A stretch of DNA of 17,841 nucleotides from Mageeibacillus sp. UBA5442 (GTDB taxonomy: Bacteria; Bacillota; Clostridia; Saccharofermentanales; DTU023): NCBI GenBank assembly GCA_002427475.1, contig DIRG01000067.1, positions 1 through 17,841 on the forward strand, read 5' to 3'. Positions 1-6,739 of the stretch are shown here, piece after piece. Position 1 is the first letter of the stretch. The number at the start of each line of letters is the position of its first letter. The position numbers and the translations under genes are program-made. The notes under the pieces are model-generated. The model was not told the DNA's origin and did not search any database. It saw only the letters and a program-made list of their open reading frames with translations.

Positions 1-984
1 CTCATGGCAGAGTTTGACGCATCTACATTTGACGTATCTCTCACAGGTTTTGATGCTGACGAAGTAGACGCGCTCCTAAATAAATTTTACTCGAAGGAAG
101 CTATACAGGATGACTTCGACGTAGACAAAGAAAAGGAAGCCATTGAAGCTGCTGGCGAAACACGAACTCATTCAGGAGATATCTGGCTGCTTGGACAGCA
201 TCGACTTTTGTGCGGCGACAGTACCAGCGAGGTGGATTTCGACCATCTGATGGACGGCGCCCACGCCCAGTGCGCTGTTACCTCTCCTCCATACGGCGTC
301 GGAAAAGAATATGAAAAGGCCGGGATTGAACCATGGTTTGAAACTATGCGACCCGCTATAAAGAACATCTGTAAAAACGCAGATATCGTCTGTTGGAACA
401 TCGGAGACCTGTACGCTACGGGCACCCAGTTTATCGAGCCGACCGAAATGTATAGCATTGGGCTATTTAGTGACAACGGCTTTCGTCCTATCTGGATTCG
501 CATATGGAAAAAGCAAGGCATGAATTTCGGTAATTCACCCTATCACCTTGTGACAAATAAACCGGTGCAGCAGTACGAATATATCACAGCGCTGGCTGCA
601 CAGGAAACTGAAGAATATAACGACCAAGAGTTTGCCTGGGTTTCGGCATTCGCCGGCCATTCCTATAAGTTTGTGAAGCGGCTCACCAAGGATGAGCGTA
701 AAAACTGGGGCTATGCCGGAATTTGGGAAATATCTACCGTGCGAGCCAATAAAGATCACCCCGCTATGTTTCCTGTCGAGTTGCCGTGGCGATGCATTAA
801 AATGCATTCTGACCGTGGCGGTGTGGTGCTTGAGCCTTTCGCGGGTTGTGGAACTACGCTCATCGCCTGTGAACAGACCGAACGCAGGTGCTATGCGATG
901 GAGATTTCGCCGGTATATTGTGACCTCATTGTAAAGCGCTGGGAGACATTCACCGGCGCTACTGCTGTAAAGCTGGAGGTATGA
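1..984 (+). CDS. DNA methyltransferase, beta-class, SPPY type (5' partial)
   Basis: S-adenosylmethionine-dependent DNA methyltransferase; probably protects phage DNA from host restriction. Counting from the ATG at 4, the target-base motif TSPPY lies near residues 93-97 and the SAM-binding motif EPFAGCGTT near 277-285, so motif IV precedes motif I (beta class). SPPY is more usual in N4-cytosine enzymes and DPPY in N6-adenine enzymes, so N4-cytosine is possible but not proven. The frame is open through base 1, and the segment FDVSLTGFDADEVDALL matches residues 115-130 of the next gene, where it follows a ParB-like domain. The ATG at 4 is therefore most likely internal, and the N-terminal ParB-like part lies outside the window. 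It is a tandem paralogue of the downstream gene: GDIWLLGxHRLxCGD and LIACEQTxRxCY occur in both. Stop at 982-984, just before the next start. Confidence 0.9.
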   Translation, partial: LMAEFDASTFDVSLTGFDADEVDALLNKFYSKEAIQDDFDVDKEKEAIEAAGETRTHSGDIWLLGQHRLLCGDSTSEVDFDHLMDGAHAQCAVTSPPYGVGKEYEKAGIEPWFETMRPAIKNICKNADIVCWNIGDLYATGTQFIEPTEMYSIGLFSDNGFRPIWIRIWKKQGMNFGNSPYHLVTNKPVQQYEYITALAAQETEEYNDQEFAWVSAFAGHSYKFVKRLTKDERKNWGYAGIWEISTVRANKDHPAMFPVELPWRCIKMHSDRGGVVLEPFAGCGTTLIACEQTERRCYAMEISPVYCDLIVKRWETFTGATAVKLEV

Positions 985-985
985 T

Positions 986-2215
986 ATGGATATACAGAAA
1001 TTATCAATTGAGAAGTTAAACCCTTCAGCATACAATCCGCGAAAAGACCTTAAACCCGGTGATGCTGAATATGAGAAGCTGCGCCGCTCCATTGAGGAGT
1101 TCGGCTATGTTGAGCCTATCATATGGAATAAACGCACGGGCAATATTGTCGGTGGCCATCAACGGTACAAGGTATTGGTGGCACTCGGATATACCGTTGT
1201 GGATTGCGTGGTGCTGGACATCGATGAGCAAAAGGAAAAAGCCTTAAATGTGGCGCTCAACAAGATATCAGGCGAGTTCGACATCCCGCTTTTAGCCGAT
1301 CTCTTAAAGGACATTGGGGCAAGTGGCTTTGATGTATCCCTTACGGGTTTCGATGCTGCAGAGATGGATGCGTTGTTCAGGGATAGTATAGTCGGAGGAG
1401 TAAAAGAGGACGATTTTGACGAGCCATTACCTGAAACACCAGTTTCCAAGCAGGGAGACATCTGGCTGCTTGGACGGCACCGCCTTATCTGCGGCGATGC
1501 TACGAAAGCGGAAACATATAAAAAGCTGCTGGACGGTCAGCAAGTAAATCTCGTGATTACGGACCCGCCATACAACGTGGACTATAAAGGTACTGCAGGA
1601 AAACTGAAAAATGACAATATGGAAAGTACCAAGTTCCATGAATTCTTGCTCTCAGCATATCGATGTATGTATGATGCGCTAGTAGATGGTGGTGGGATTT
1701 ATGTTTTCCACGCTGATCGTGAGACAGTCAACTTCAGGACAGCATTTACCGAAGCAGGCTTCTTCTGTCATCAGACTTGTATATGGATAAAGAATACACC
1801 GGTCTTGGGGCGCTGCGATTATCAATACAACCATGAACCTATTCTAGTAGGCTGGAAGCCAACAGCCGGTCACAACTGGTATGCCGACCGTAAACAGCGC
1901 ACGACATGGAATTTTGACCGGCCAACCAAAAGCAAACATCATCCTACTATGAAACCTGTGGCACTGTGCGCCTATCCAATTATGAACAGCTCGCTGACAA
2001 ACAACATTGTGCTTGACCCGTTCGGCGGCAGCGGCAGCACTCTCATTGCCTGTGAGCAGACGGGACGCGTTTGCTATATGATCGAGTTGGATGAGCGGTA
2101 TGCCGATGTTATCGTGAAACGGTACATAGAGCAAAAGGGCTCGGATACCGACGTTTACCTTATGCGCGATACACAAAAAACTGCATATAGAGATGTCAAA
2201 AAGTCTGTAGAATAA
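986..2215 (+). CDS. ParB-like nuclease domain fused to N6-adenine DNA methyltransferase
   Basis: A 409-residue DNA methylase with an N-terminal ParB/Srx-like domain (about residues 8-95; NPRKD near 17-21 and GGHQRYK near 56-62). A linker contains the FDVSLTGFDAAEMDAL segment. The catalytic half carries DPPYNV at 193-198 (motif IV), HPTMKPV at 319-325 and LDPFGGSGSTL at 343-353 (SAM pocket), the beta-class order. DPPY predicts N6-adenine methylation. The ribosome binding site GGAGGT (975-980) lies 5 nt before the ATG at 986, and the gene starts 1 nt after the previous stop, so the two methylases are probably co-translated. In related phages such enzymes are orphan methylases without a cognate nuclease, and no restriction endonuclease is visible here. 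The stop codon lies inside a strong hairpin (2200-2237). The recognition sequence cannot be read from the protein. Confidence 0.93.
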   Translation: MDIQKLSIEKLNPSAYNPRKDLKPGDAEYEKLRRSIEEFGYVEPIIWNKRTGNIVGGHQRYKVLVALGYTVVDCVVLDIDEQKEKALNVALNKISGEFDIPLLADLLKDIGASGFDVSLTGFDAAEMDALFRDSIVGGVKEDDFDEPLPETPVSKQGDIWLLGRHRLICGDATKAETYKKLLDGQQVNLVITDPPYNVDYKGTAGKLKNDNMESTKFHEFLLSAYRCMYDALVDGGGIYVFHADRETVNFRTAFTEAGFFCHQTCIWIKNTPVLGRCDYQYNHEPILVGWKPTAGHNWYADRKQRTTWNFDRPTKSKHHPTMKPVALCAYPIMNSSLTNNIVLDPFGGSGSTLIACEQTGRVCYMIELDERYADVIVKRYIEQKGSDTDVYLMRDTQKTAYRDVKKSVE

Positions 2216-2237
2216 CGCTTGCTATTCTACAGATTTT
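2200..2237 (+). terminator. Hairpin with T-run after the methylases (terminator or attenuator)
   Basis: Perfect 11-bp inverted repeat TCTGTAGAATA (2204-2214) / TATTCTACAGA (2223-2233) around an 8-nt loop. It extends outward to about 15 bp through AAAG/TTTT pairing with one G-U. TTTT follows directly, and an A-run on the 5' side could make it work in both directions. It overlaps the methylase stop codon (2213-2215). The stem is AT-rich and the T-run short, so termination may be partial. It separates the methylase pair from the genes beginning at 2283, which have their own structured leader. Confidence 0.6.
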
Positions 2238-2276
2238 ATGGCTCTATATGACCTGCGTAGAACGCAGAAAGGTGGT
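2218..2276 (+). promoter_or_regulatory. Structured leader, copy A of a repeated 37-nt element
   Basis: The 37 nt at 2218-2254 align without gaps to 3265-3301 (27 of 37 identical by hand): both start CTTGCTAT, carry TATGGCT in the middle and end in ACCT. In both, GCTAT can pair with ATGGC (here 2221-2225 with 2238-2242). A second hairpin, CTGCGT/ACGCAG (2253-2258/2262-2267), sits directly before the ribosome binding site AAAGGTGGT (2268-2276). ACCT (2251-2254) could instead pair with AGGT in that site. GCTAT also overlaps the 3' arm of the terminator-like stem, so the two folds compete. Function is inferred: an RNA leader that modulates the gene starting at 2283. Confidence 0.4.
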
Positions 2277-2282
2277 AAGTGC

Positions 2283-2972
2283 ATGGAACAAAACACATTT
2301 GAAGTCCGGTATAACATTACCGGCGACGAGCGCAAGCGTCTCGTTCGGGCAATGGGCGACTTTTTGGAAGTTGAGCCTAAATATTTGGGTGCACCAAGCT
2401 TCTCTTACGAGATTGATTATTTCACTGTTGATAAAAACGGCACCGTTGTCTTTGATAACCGTAGTGATAGCGTGGAAATCGAAAACCTCATAGAGCGGCT
2501 GCGTGAATTGGGCTTTGAAGCAGAAAAGGACGGCAGTGACACTAATGATGGCGACGAGCTTGTTATTGAGATGCCGCTGACGGGCTTCACTCCTGAAAAG
2601 CTTGATAACCTTGCTAAACTGGTCACCGCAAAGGAATCGCTACTCAAGGCAGCATTAGGTGCCCCAGATTTGCCCATTCAGCAGACAGAAAACACTCTCC
2701 GATTCCCGTGGTTCAAAGGAAACTTAGACAGCGATTCGACTCACGCTTACGCCACACTTATTACGAAACTCTGTGAAACGGCAAAGGAAAAGCGGCGAGT
2801 CAGTGCCAAAGAACGTGAGGTTGATAATCCAAAGTACGCCATGCGCTGCTGGCTGCTCTCCCTCGGCTTTATTGGTGACGAATACAAGGTTAGCAGAAAA
2901 ATCCTGCTGAAAAACCTCCCCGGCAGCAGCGCATTCAAAACTCCGAAAGGTGGTACAGGTGATGAGCAATAG
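2283..2972 (+). CDS. Phage-conserved 'virulence-related' family protein, function unknown
   Basis: A 229-residue soluble protein with no signal peptide or membrane segment. The N-terminal half (FEVRYNITGDERKRL, then SFSYEIDYFTVDKNGTVVF and a second helix, EIENLIERLRELGFEAE) looks like a small alpha/beta domain. A linker rich in D/N and G follows, then LVIEMPLTGFTPEKLDNLAKL and a C-terminal FPWFKG segment. I recall this family from clostridial phages and prophages, where it is often labelled 'virulence protein' without functional evidence. The frame opens at ATG 2238, but that codon lies at the tail of the terminator hairpin. ATG 2283 follows the ribosome binding site AAAGGTGGT by 6 nt and begins MEQNTFEVRY, so I use it. 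The end overlaps the next gene by 11 nt. Confidence 0.85.
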   Translation: MEQNTFEVRYNITGDERKRLVRAMGDFLEVEPKYLGAPSFSYEIDYFTVDKNGTVVFDNRSDSVEIENLIERLRELGFEAEKDGSDTNDGDELVIEMPLTGFTPEKLDNLAKLVTAKESLLKAALGAPDLPIQQTENTLRFPWFKGNLDSDSTHAYATLITKLCETAKEKRRVSAKEREVDNPKYAMRCWLLSLGFIGDEYKVSRKILLKNLPGSSAFKTPKGGTGDEQ

Positions 2973-3186
2973 ATTTCCTTCAAGAGAAACCGTCGAACGT
3001 ATCCGCGCTCAATATCCCGTCGGGTGCCGTGTGGAACTGATAAAAATGGATGACATACAAGCTCCTCCTATTGGCACTAAAGGAACGGTCACGGGTGTGG
3101 ATGACATTGGAAGCATAATGGTTTCATGGGACAACGGCAGCACGCTTCATATCGTATATGGCGAGGATATATGCCGGAAAATTTAA
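2962..3186 (+). CDS. DUF4314 family small protein
   Basis: A 74-residue protein. Residues 1-15 form a basic helix (SRETVERIRAQY). The rest reads as a small beta-barrel, PVGCRVELIKMDD followed by GTKGTVTGVDDIGSIMVSWDNGSTLHIVYGEDI, the pattern I associate with DUF4314, a family common in phages and conjugative elements of Bacillota and of unknown role. A GTG at 2950 also opens the frame, but ATG 2962 sits 7 nt after AAAGGTGGT (2946-2954) and is preferred. The start lies inside the previous gene, so translation is probably coupled. It ends 152 nt before the next gene. Confidence 0.85.
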   Translation: MSNRFPSRETVERIRAQYPVGCRVELIKMDDIQAPPIGTKGTVTGVDDIGSIMVSWDNGSTLHIVYGEDICRKI

Positions 3187-3194
3187 TTGAAAAA

Positions 3195-3263
3195 TACACA
3201 ATTACAGTAGTTTTACGAGCAACAAAGATTGTGTAGTATATGCCGATTTATATCGTGTAATTG
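3195..3263 (+). repeat. Cluster of inverted repeats in the intergenic gap
   Basis: TACACAAT (3195-3202) is inverted as ATTGTGTA (3228-3235), with 25 nt between. CAATTAC (3199-3205), which overlaps the first arm, is inverted again as GTAATTG (3257-3263). The stretch is AT-rich and noncoding. It could be an operator or a competing RNA fold upstream of the leader at 3265; there is no direct evidence for either. Confidence 0.3.
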
Positions 3264-3264
3264 C

Positions 3265-3330
3265 CTTGCTATGCTGTGTTTTCTATGGCTATATGTAACC
3301 TACCGCAAGGGAAAACACACTATAAGGAGG
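3265..3330 (+). promoter_or_regulatory. Structured leader, copy B of the 37-nt element
   Basis: 3265-3301 is the second copy of the element seen at 2218-2254, again just upstream of a small phage gene. GCTAT (3268-3272) can pair with ATGGC (3285-3289). The loop between them carries most of TGTGTTTTC (3275-3283), which is a perfect 9-bp complement of GAAAACACA (3311-3319), so a pseudoknot or an alternative long hairpin is possible. CCT (3299-3301) can pair with AGG (3308-3310). The ribosome binding site AAGGAGG (3324-3330) follows. The function as an RNA leader is inferred from position and repetition. Confidence 0.4.
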
Positions 3331-3338
3331 ACATCAAC

Positions 3339-3551
3339 ATGACAAACCAACTTCATCTGAACCAGACGGTTCGCAACCACGGCATTCTCGCCAAGATCGT
3401 CGGTTTCCATGAAGTCACGGGCGACCCAATACTCCGCCCGCTTTGGAACGACGGCACCAAATGGCTTGCAAGCGCAGCCATGTGCGAGCCGGTCGATATT
3501 AATCCCGCCGAGGTCTCGCAGCACAAAAACGGTCTTGTGAACCTCGATTAA
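3339..3551 (+). CDS. Small phage protein, unknown
   Basis: A 70-residue protein that I do not recognise. The frame opens at 3261, but ATG 3339 is placed 8 nt after a strong AAGGAGG (3324-3330) and is the likely start; the codons before it belong to the noncoding leader. Visible features: a beta-rich core (TVRNHGILAKIVGFHEVTG), then a tryptophan-containing segment, PLWNDGTKWLASAAM, with an acidic, polar tail. It has no cysteine pair, signal peptide or membrane segment. It sits between DUF4314 and another tiny gene, a place where phages often carry host-takeover or anti-defence proteins; that is only a positional hint. Confidence 0.7.
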   Translation: MTNQLHLNQTVRNHGILAKIVGFHEVTGDPILRPLWNDGTKWLASAAMCEPVDINPAEVSQHKNGLVNLD

Positions 3552-3579
3552 GCCAAACATTAAAAGAAAGGAGAAAAAC

Positions 3580-3744
3580 ATGGACTACCGAAAACTCATC
3601 GACGAGCAGCTTGGCGACGGATACACTTTCGTGAAGGTTTACAACGCTTTTGAAAACGGAGAGTTGCGGATTATCGCCAAGGACGCGCAGGGATGCGAAC
3701 ACCGATATATTTTAGTGGATGGCGAACTAACGGAAAAACCCTAA
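3580..3744 (+). CDS. 54-residue small phage protein, unknown
   Basis: A short open frame MDYRKLIDEQLGDGYTFVKV... ending ...LVDGELTEKP. The ribosome binding site AAAGGAG (3567-3573) lies 6 nt before the ATG, and the gap from the previous stop is 28 nt. The sequence alternates a short helix with beta-like strands (TFVKVYNAF, GELRIIAKD, HRYILVDG). The codon composition looks like the neighbouring genes. It is short enough to be dropped by gene finders with a 60-residue cutoff. I do not recognise a family; pairing with the gene at 3339 in one transcript is likely. Confidence 0.6.
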   Translation: MDYRKLIDEQLGDGYTFVKVYNAFENGELRIIAKDAQGCEHRYILVDGELTEKP

Positions 3745-3862
3745 CCTAAAATAGAAAACAGCCGAGAACACCGCGAAAGGGGCTGTCTCTCGTGCAGACA
3801 TTTTTAGAAGGCTTGCCTGTGGCAGGTCATTTTTTATGCCATTTTGAAAGGAGGCGGCTGAT
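3745..3862 (+). other. Intergenic leader before the large terminase
   Basis: A 118-nt gap. It holds a short stem CCTG/CAGG (3816-3819/3823-3826) with a T-run at 3830-3835, too weak to call a terminator. ACAGCC and GGCTGT (near 3758-3786) could pair as a wide-loop hairpin. A possible 27-codon ORF lies at 3792-3875. It ends in the strong ribosome binding site AAAGGAGG (3847-3854). The GCTTGC...TTTTATG order faintly recalls the repeated 37-nt leader element, but I would not call it a third copy. Confidence 0.4.
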
Positions 3863-3875
3863 ATACGAAAACTAA
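3792..3875 (+). CDS. Possible 27-residue leader peptide overlapping the terminase start
   Basis: A GTG-initiated frame reading MQTFLEGLPVAGHFLCHFER..., 27 codons, with a possible ribosome binding site AAAGGGG (3776-3782) 9 nt upstream. Its stop codon (3873-3875) falls 10 nt after the apparent ATA start of the terminase, so it could serve translational coupling, letting ribosomes reinitiate nearby. It may equally be chance. Conservation of this peptide upstream of related terminases would decide. Confidence 0.25.
   Translation: MQTFLEGLPVAGHFLCHFERRRLIYEN
3847..3865 (+). promoter_or_regulatory. Strong ribosome binding site facing an ATA codon
   Basis: AAAGGAGG at 3847-3854 is followed after 8 nt by ATA (3863-3865), in frame with the terminase and preceding RKLKKYTPTRF, residues I recognise as the usual N-terminus of this family, where the first codon is ATG. 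The next in-frame ATG (3899) has no ribosome binding site in front of it. Either initiation occurs at ATA, or an ATG was mutated. Confidence 0.55.
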
Positions 3876-3898
3876 AGAAATACACACCAACTCGTTTT

Positions 3899-5464
3899 AT
3901 GATGAAGGATTCCGTTTACTGCAAGGAAGCCGCCGACTATGCTGTCGCTTTCATTCAGGCCTTACGTCATACCAGCGGCATATGGGACGGTCGGCCTTTT
4001 GAACTTATTGATTGGCAGGAACAAATCATTCGAGATGTGTTTGGTGTTCTGAAGCCAAACGGCTACCGTCAGTTTAATACAGCATATATCGAAATACCAA
4101 AAAAGAATGGAAAGTCAGAGCTTGCCGCGGCAGTTGCACTTTTGTTGACTTGTGGCGATGGCGAACAGCGCGCTAAGGTATATAGCTGTGCTTCGGATAA
4201 GAACCAAGCAAAGATTGTGTTTGAGGTTGCTGTGGCGATGGTGCGTAAATCACCGGCATTAACAAAGCGGGTTAAGATAACTGAATCGACAAAAACCCTT
4301 GTATATATGCCCACGGAGAGTACTTATCAGGTGCTCTCTGCGGACGTGGCAAATAAGCATGGATTCAATACCCACGGGGTTATTTTCGATGAATTGCATA
4401 CACAGCCTAATAGAAAGCTCTTTGACGTGATGACCAAAGGTAGCGGAGATGCCCGAATGCAGCCACTATATTTTTTGATTACAACTGCTGGCGACAATAC
4501 GAACTCCATCTGTTATGAAGTGCATCAAAAAGCACTGGATATTCTATCAGGACGCAAGACGGATCCAACATTTTATCCTGTAATCTTTGGGGCTGCGGAA
4601 ACGGATGACTGGACGGATCCAAAAGTATGGAAAAAAGCAAACCCCTCTCTTGGCATCACAATAGGATTAGACAAGGTAAAGGCAGCTTGTGAGAGTGCAA
4701 AGCAAAATCCGGCTGAGGAGAACAGCTTCCGGCAACTCCGGTTGAACCAGTGGGTAAAACAGTCTGTACGCTGGATGCCAATGGATAAATGGGATGCCTG
4801 TGCTTTCGCCGTTGACCCGGAAGCCCTGCAAGGGCGTGTTTGCTATGGTGGGCTTGACCTCTCCTCTTCCACTGATATCACAGCCTTCGTGCTGGTCTTT
4901 CCGCCGCTCGATGAGGATGATAAATACACTGTTTTGCCGTTTTTCTGGATGCCGGAGGACAACATTGATTTGCGTGTTCGACGTGACCATGTGAATTATG
5001 ATTTATGGCAGAAGCAGGGTTTCCTCAAAACAACTGAAGGCAATGTTGTGCATTACGGTTTCATCGAAGCCTTTATCGAGGAACTCGGTACAAAATATAA
5101 CATCCGTGAAATAGCCTTTGACCGCTGGGGGGCTGTACAGATGGTGCAGAACCTTGAAGGTCTTGGCTTTACAGTCGTGCCTTTTGGGCAAGGCTTTAAG
5201 GATATGTCTCCACCCACAAAAGAATTGATGAAACTGACACTAGAACAAAAAATTGCTCATGGCGGTCATCCTGTTCTTCGCTGGATGATGGACAACATCT
5301 TTATCCGCACCGACCCTGCAGGCAATATTAAGGCAGATAAAGAAAAGTCAACTGAAAAAATCGATGGCGCTGTGGCAACGATTATGGCACTCGACCGTGC
5401 GATTCGTTGCGGAAACGACAATGGCGAGAGTGTCTATGACAAACGCGGTCTGCTTATTTTTTAG
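3899..5464 (+). CDS. terL: Terminase large subunit (Terminase_1 family)
   Basis: Packaging motor and nuclease. From ATG 3899 it has 521 residues; 533 if initiation is at ATA 3863. Numbering from 3899, the ATPase half has a Walker A-like IPKKNGKS (66-73) and a Walker B region VIFDELHTQPN. The RNase H-like nuclease half has GGLDLSSSTDITAF (first catalytic Asp), EIAFDRWGAVQMV, and STEKIDGAVATIMALDRA near the end. The family is close to full length and intact. The true start is uncertain: the conserved N-terminus continues upstream of 3899 to an ATA codon 8 nt after AAAGGAGG, and no ATG, GTG or TTG lies in frame between. I give the first conventional start. No small terminase gene is visible; in relatives it usually lies upstream of the methylases. 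The portal gene follows after 18 nt. Confidence 0.95.
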   Translation: MMKDSVYCKEAADYAVAFIQALRHTSGIWDGRPFELIDWQEQIIRDVFGVLKPNGYRQFNTAYIEIPKKNGKSELAAAVALLLTCGDGEQRAKVYSCASDKNQAKIVFEVAVAMVRKSPALTKRVKITESTKTLVYMPTESTYQVLSADVANKHGFNTHGVIFDELHTQPNRKLFDVMTKGSGDARMQPLYFLITTAGDNTNSICYEVHQKALDILSGRKTDPTFYPVIFGAAETDDWTDPKVWKKANPSLGITIGLDKVKAACESAKQNPAEENSFRQLRLNQWVKQSVRWMPMDKWDACAFAVDPEALQGRVCYGGLDLSSSTDITAFVLVFPPLDEDDKYTVLPFFWMPEDNIDLRVRRDHVNYDLWQKQGFLKTTEGNVVHYGFIEAFIEELGTKYNIREIAFDRWGAVQMVQNLEGLGFTVVPFGQGFKDMSPPTKELMKLTLEQKIAHGGHPVLRWMMDNIFIRTDPAGNIKADKEKSTEKIDGAVATIMALDRAIRCGNDNGESVYDKRGLLIF

Positions 5465-5482
5465 CAAAGGAGAGTGATGTCT

Positions 5483-6739
5483 ATGGGAATCTTACAAGGA
5501 ATATTCAAGGCACGAGACAAACCTAAAAATGCACTTGGCGGTAGCCGCTACAGCTTCTTTTTCGGAAACACAAGTGCCGGAAAGCCGGTTAACGAGCATA
5601 CAGCCATGCAGATGACTGCAGTTTATTCCTGTGTGAGGATACTGTCTGAAACCTTGGCGGGGCTGCCGCTTCACGTGTACAGATATAATGATTCGGGCGG
5701 TAAAGAGAAATATTTAAAGCACCCTTTATATAAACTGCTCCATGATGAACCGAACCCTGAGATGACTTCATTTGCGTTCCGCGAAACGCTGATGAGTCAT
5801 CTTTTGTTATGGGGCAATGCTTATGCACAGATAATTCGAAACGCCCGTGGTGAGGTAATCGCTCTCTATCCTCTCATGCCGAACAAAATGACAGTTGACC
5901 GCGACAGTAAAGGTCGGTTGTTTTATCTTTACTCCCGCACTAGTGACGATGCGCCTACTCTTGGCGATGACAGTCAGGTATATCTCGCACCGTCCGAAGT
6001 TCTGCATATACCGGGCTTAGGCTTTGACGGACTTATTGGTTATTCACCCATAGCTATGGCGAAAAATGCAGTGGGGCTGGCAATTGCGACTGAGGAATAT
6101 GGCGCGAAGTTTTTCGCAAACGGAGCAGCACCGGGCGGTGTGCTTGAACACCCCGGCACCATAAAGGACCCGCAAAAGGTCAAGGAAAGCTGGAACGCCG
6201 CCTACCAAGGCTCACAAAATGCGCACCGCGTGGCTGTTCTCGAGGAGGGTATGAAGTATCAGCCGATAGGCATCTCACCCGAGCAGGCGCAGTTTTTGGA
6301 AACCCGGAAGTTTCAGATAAACGAAATTGCCCGTATTTTCAGAGTGCCGCCTCATATGCTTGCTGACTTAGAGAAATCCTCATTCAGCAACATCGAGCAA
6401 CAGTCGCTTGAGTTTGTAAAGTACACGCTCGATCCGTGGGTGGTGCGCTGGGAGCAATCCATGTGTCGTGCCCTGCTTATGGAAAGCGAAAAGCCAATCG
6501 TATTCATTAAGTTTAATGTAGACGGCTTGCTTCGAGGCGACTATGTTTCCCGCATGAGCGGATATGCAACCGCAAGGCAGAACGGGTGGATGAGCGCAAA
6601 CGATATCCGTGAGCTAGAAAATCTCGATCGCATTCCGGCGGAGTTTGGAGGAGATCTCTACCTTATCAACGGTGCGATGACCAAATTGCAGGACGCAGGT
6701 GCGTTCGCAAATACAACAAGATTGGAGGAAACCGAATGA
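5483..6739 (+). CDS. HK97-type phage portal protein
   Basis: A 418-residue portal of the HK97 family (PF04860), forming the dodecameric ring at the unique capsid vertex through which the terminase pumps DNA. Family hallmarks seen in order: TAVYSCVRILSETLAGLPLHVYR near the N-terminus, HPLYKLLHDEPNPEMTS, GNAYAQIIR, LYPLMPNKM, VLHIPG.GFDGLIGYSP, and the clip/stem region ISPEQAQFLETRKFQINEIA with RIFRVPPHM. The frame opens at GTG 5474, with ATGs at 5477 and 5483. ATG 5483 (MGILQGIF) is chosen because AAAGGAG (5466-5472) is 10 nt upstream and relatives begin in this way. It overlaps the protease gene by ATGA, so the two are probably coupled. Confidence 0.95.
   Translation: MGILQGIFKARDKPKNALGGSRYSFFFGNTSAGKPVNEHTAMQMTAVYSCVRILSETLAGLPLHVYRYNDSGGKEKYLKHPLYKLLHDEPNPEMTSFAFRETLMSHLLLWGNAYAQIIRNARGEVIALYPLMPNKMTVDRDSKGRLFYLYSRTSDDAPTLGDDSQVYLAPSEVLHIPGLGFDGLIGYSPIAMAKNAVGLAIATEEYGAKFFANGAAPGGVLEHPGTIKDPQKVKESWNAAYQGSQNAHRVAVLEEGMKYQPIGISPEQAQFLETRKFQINEIARIFRVPPHMLADLEKSSFSNIEQQSLEFVKYTLDPWVVRWEQSMCRALLMESEKPIVFIKFNVDGLLRGDYVSRMSGYATARQNGWMSANDIRELENLDRIPAEFGGDLYLINGAMTKLQDAGAFANTTRLEETE

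Noticed and set aside
4..6. ATG at base 4 as the true start of the first methylase
   Set aside because: The frame is open to the edge and the matching segment in the paralogue lies after a ParB-like domain, so this Met is probably internal.
535..1092. 185-codon open frame on the minus strand
   Set aside because: Antisense to both methylases across their junction; protein looks random and cysteine-rich.
2238..2282. Upstream ATG as start of the 'virulence-related' gene
   Set aside because: It lies at the tail of the terminator hairpin and within the repeated leader, with no ribosome binding site; ATG 2283 has one.
3261..3295. Sigma-70-like promoter (TTGCCT/TATGGC or TTGCTA/TATATG)
   Set aside because: Matches are weak and the spacing is not kept in the other copy of the element (2219-2250).
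3814..3835. Rho-independent terminator before the terminase
   Set aside because: Only 4-5 bp of stem (CCTG/CAGG) before the T-run; too weak to call.
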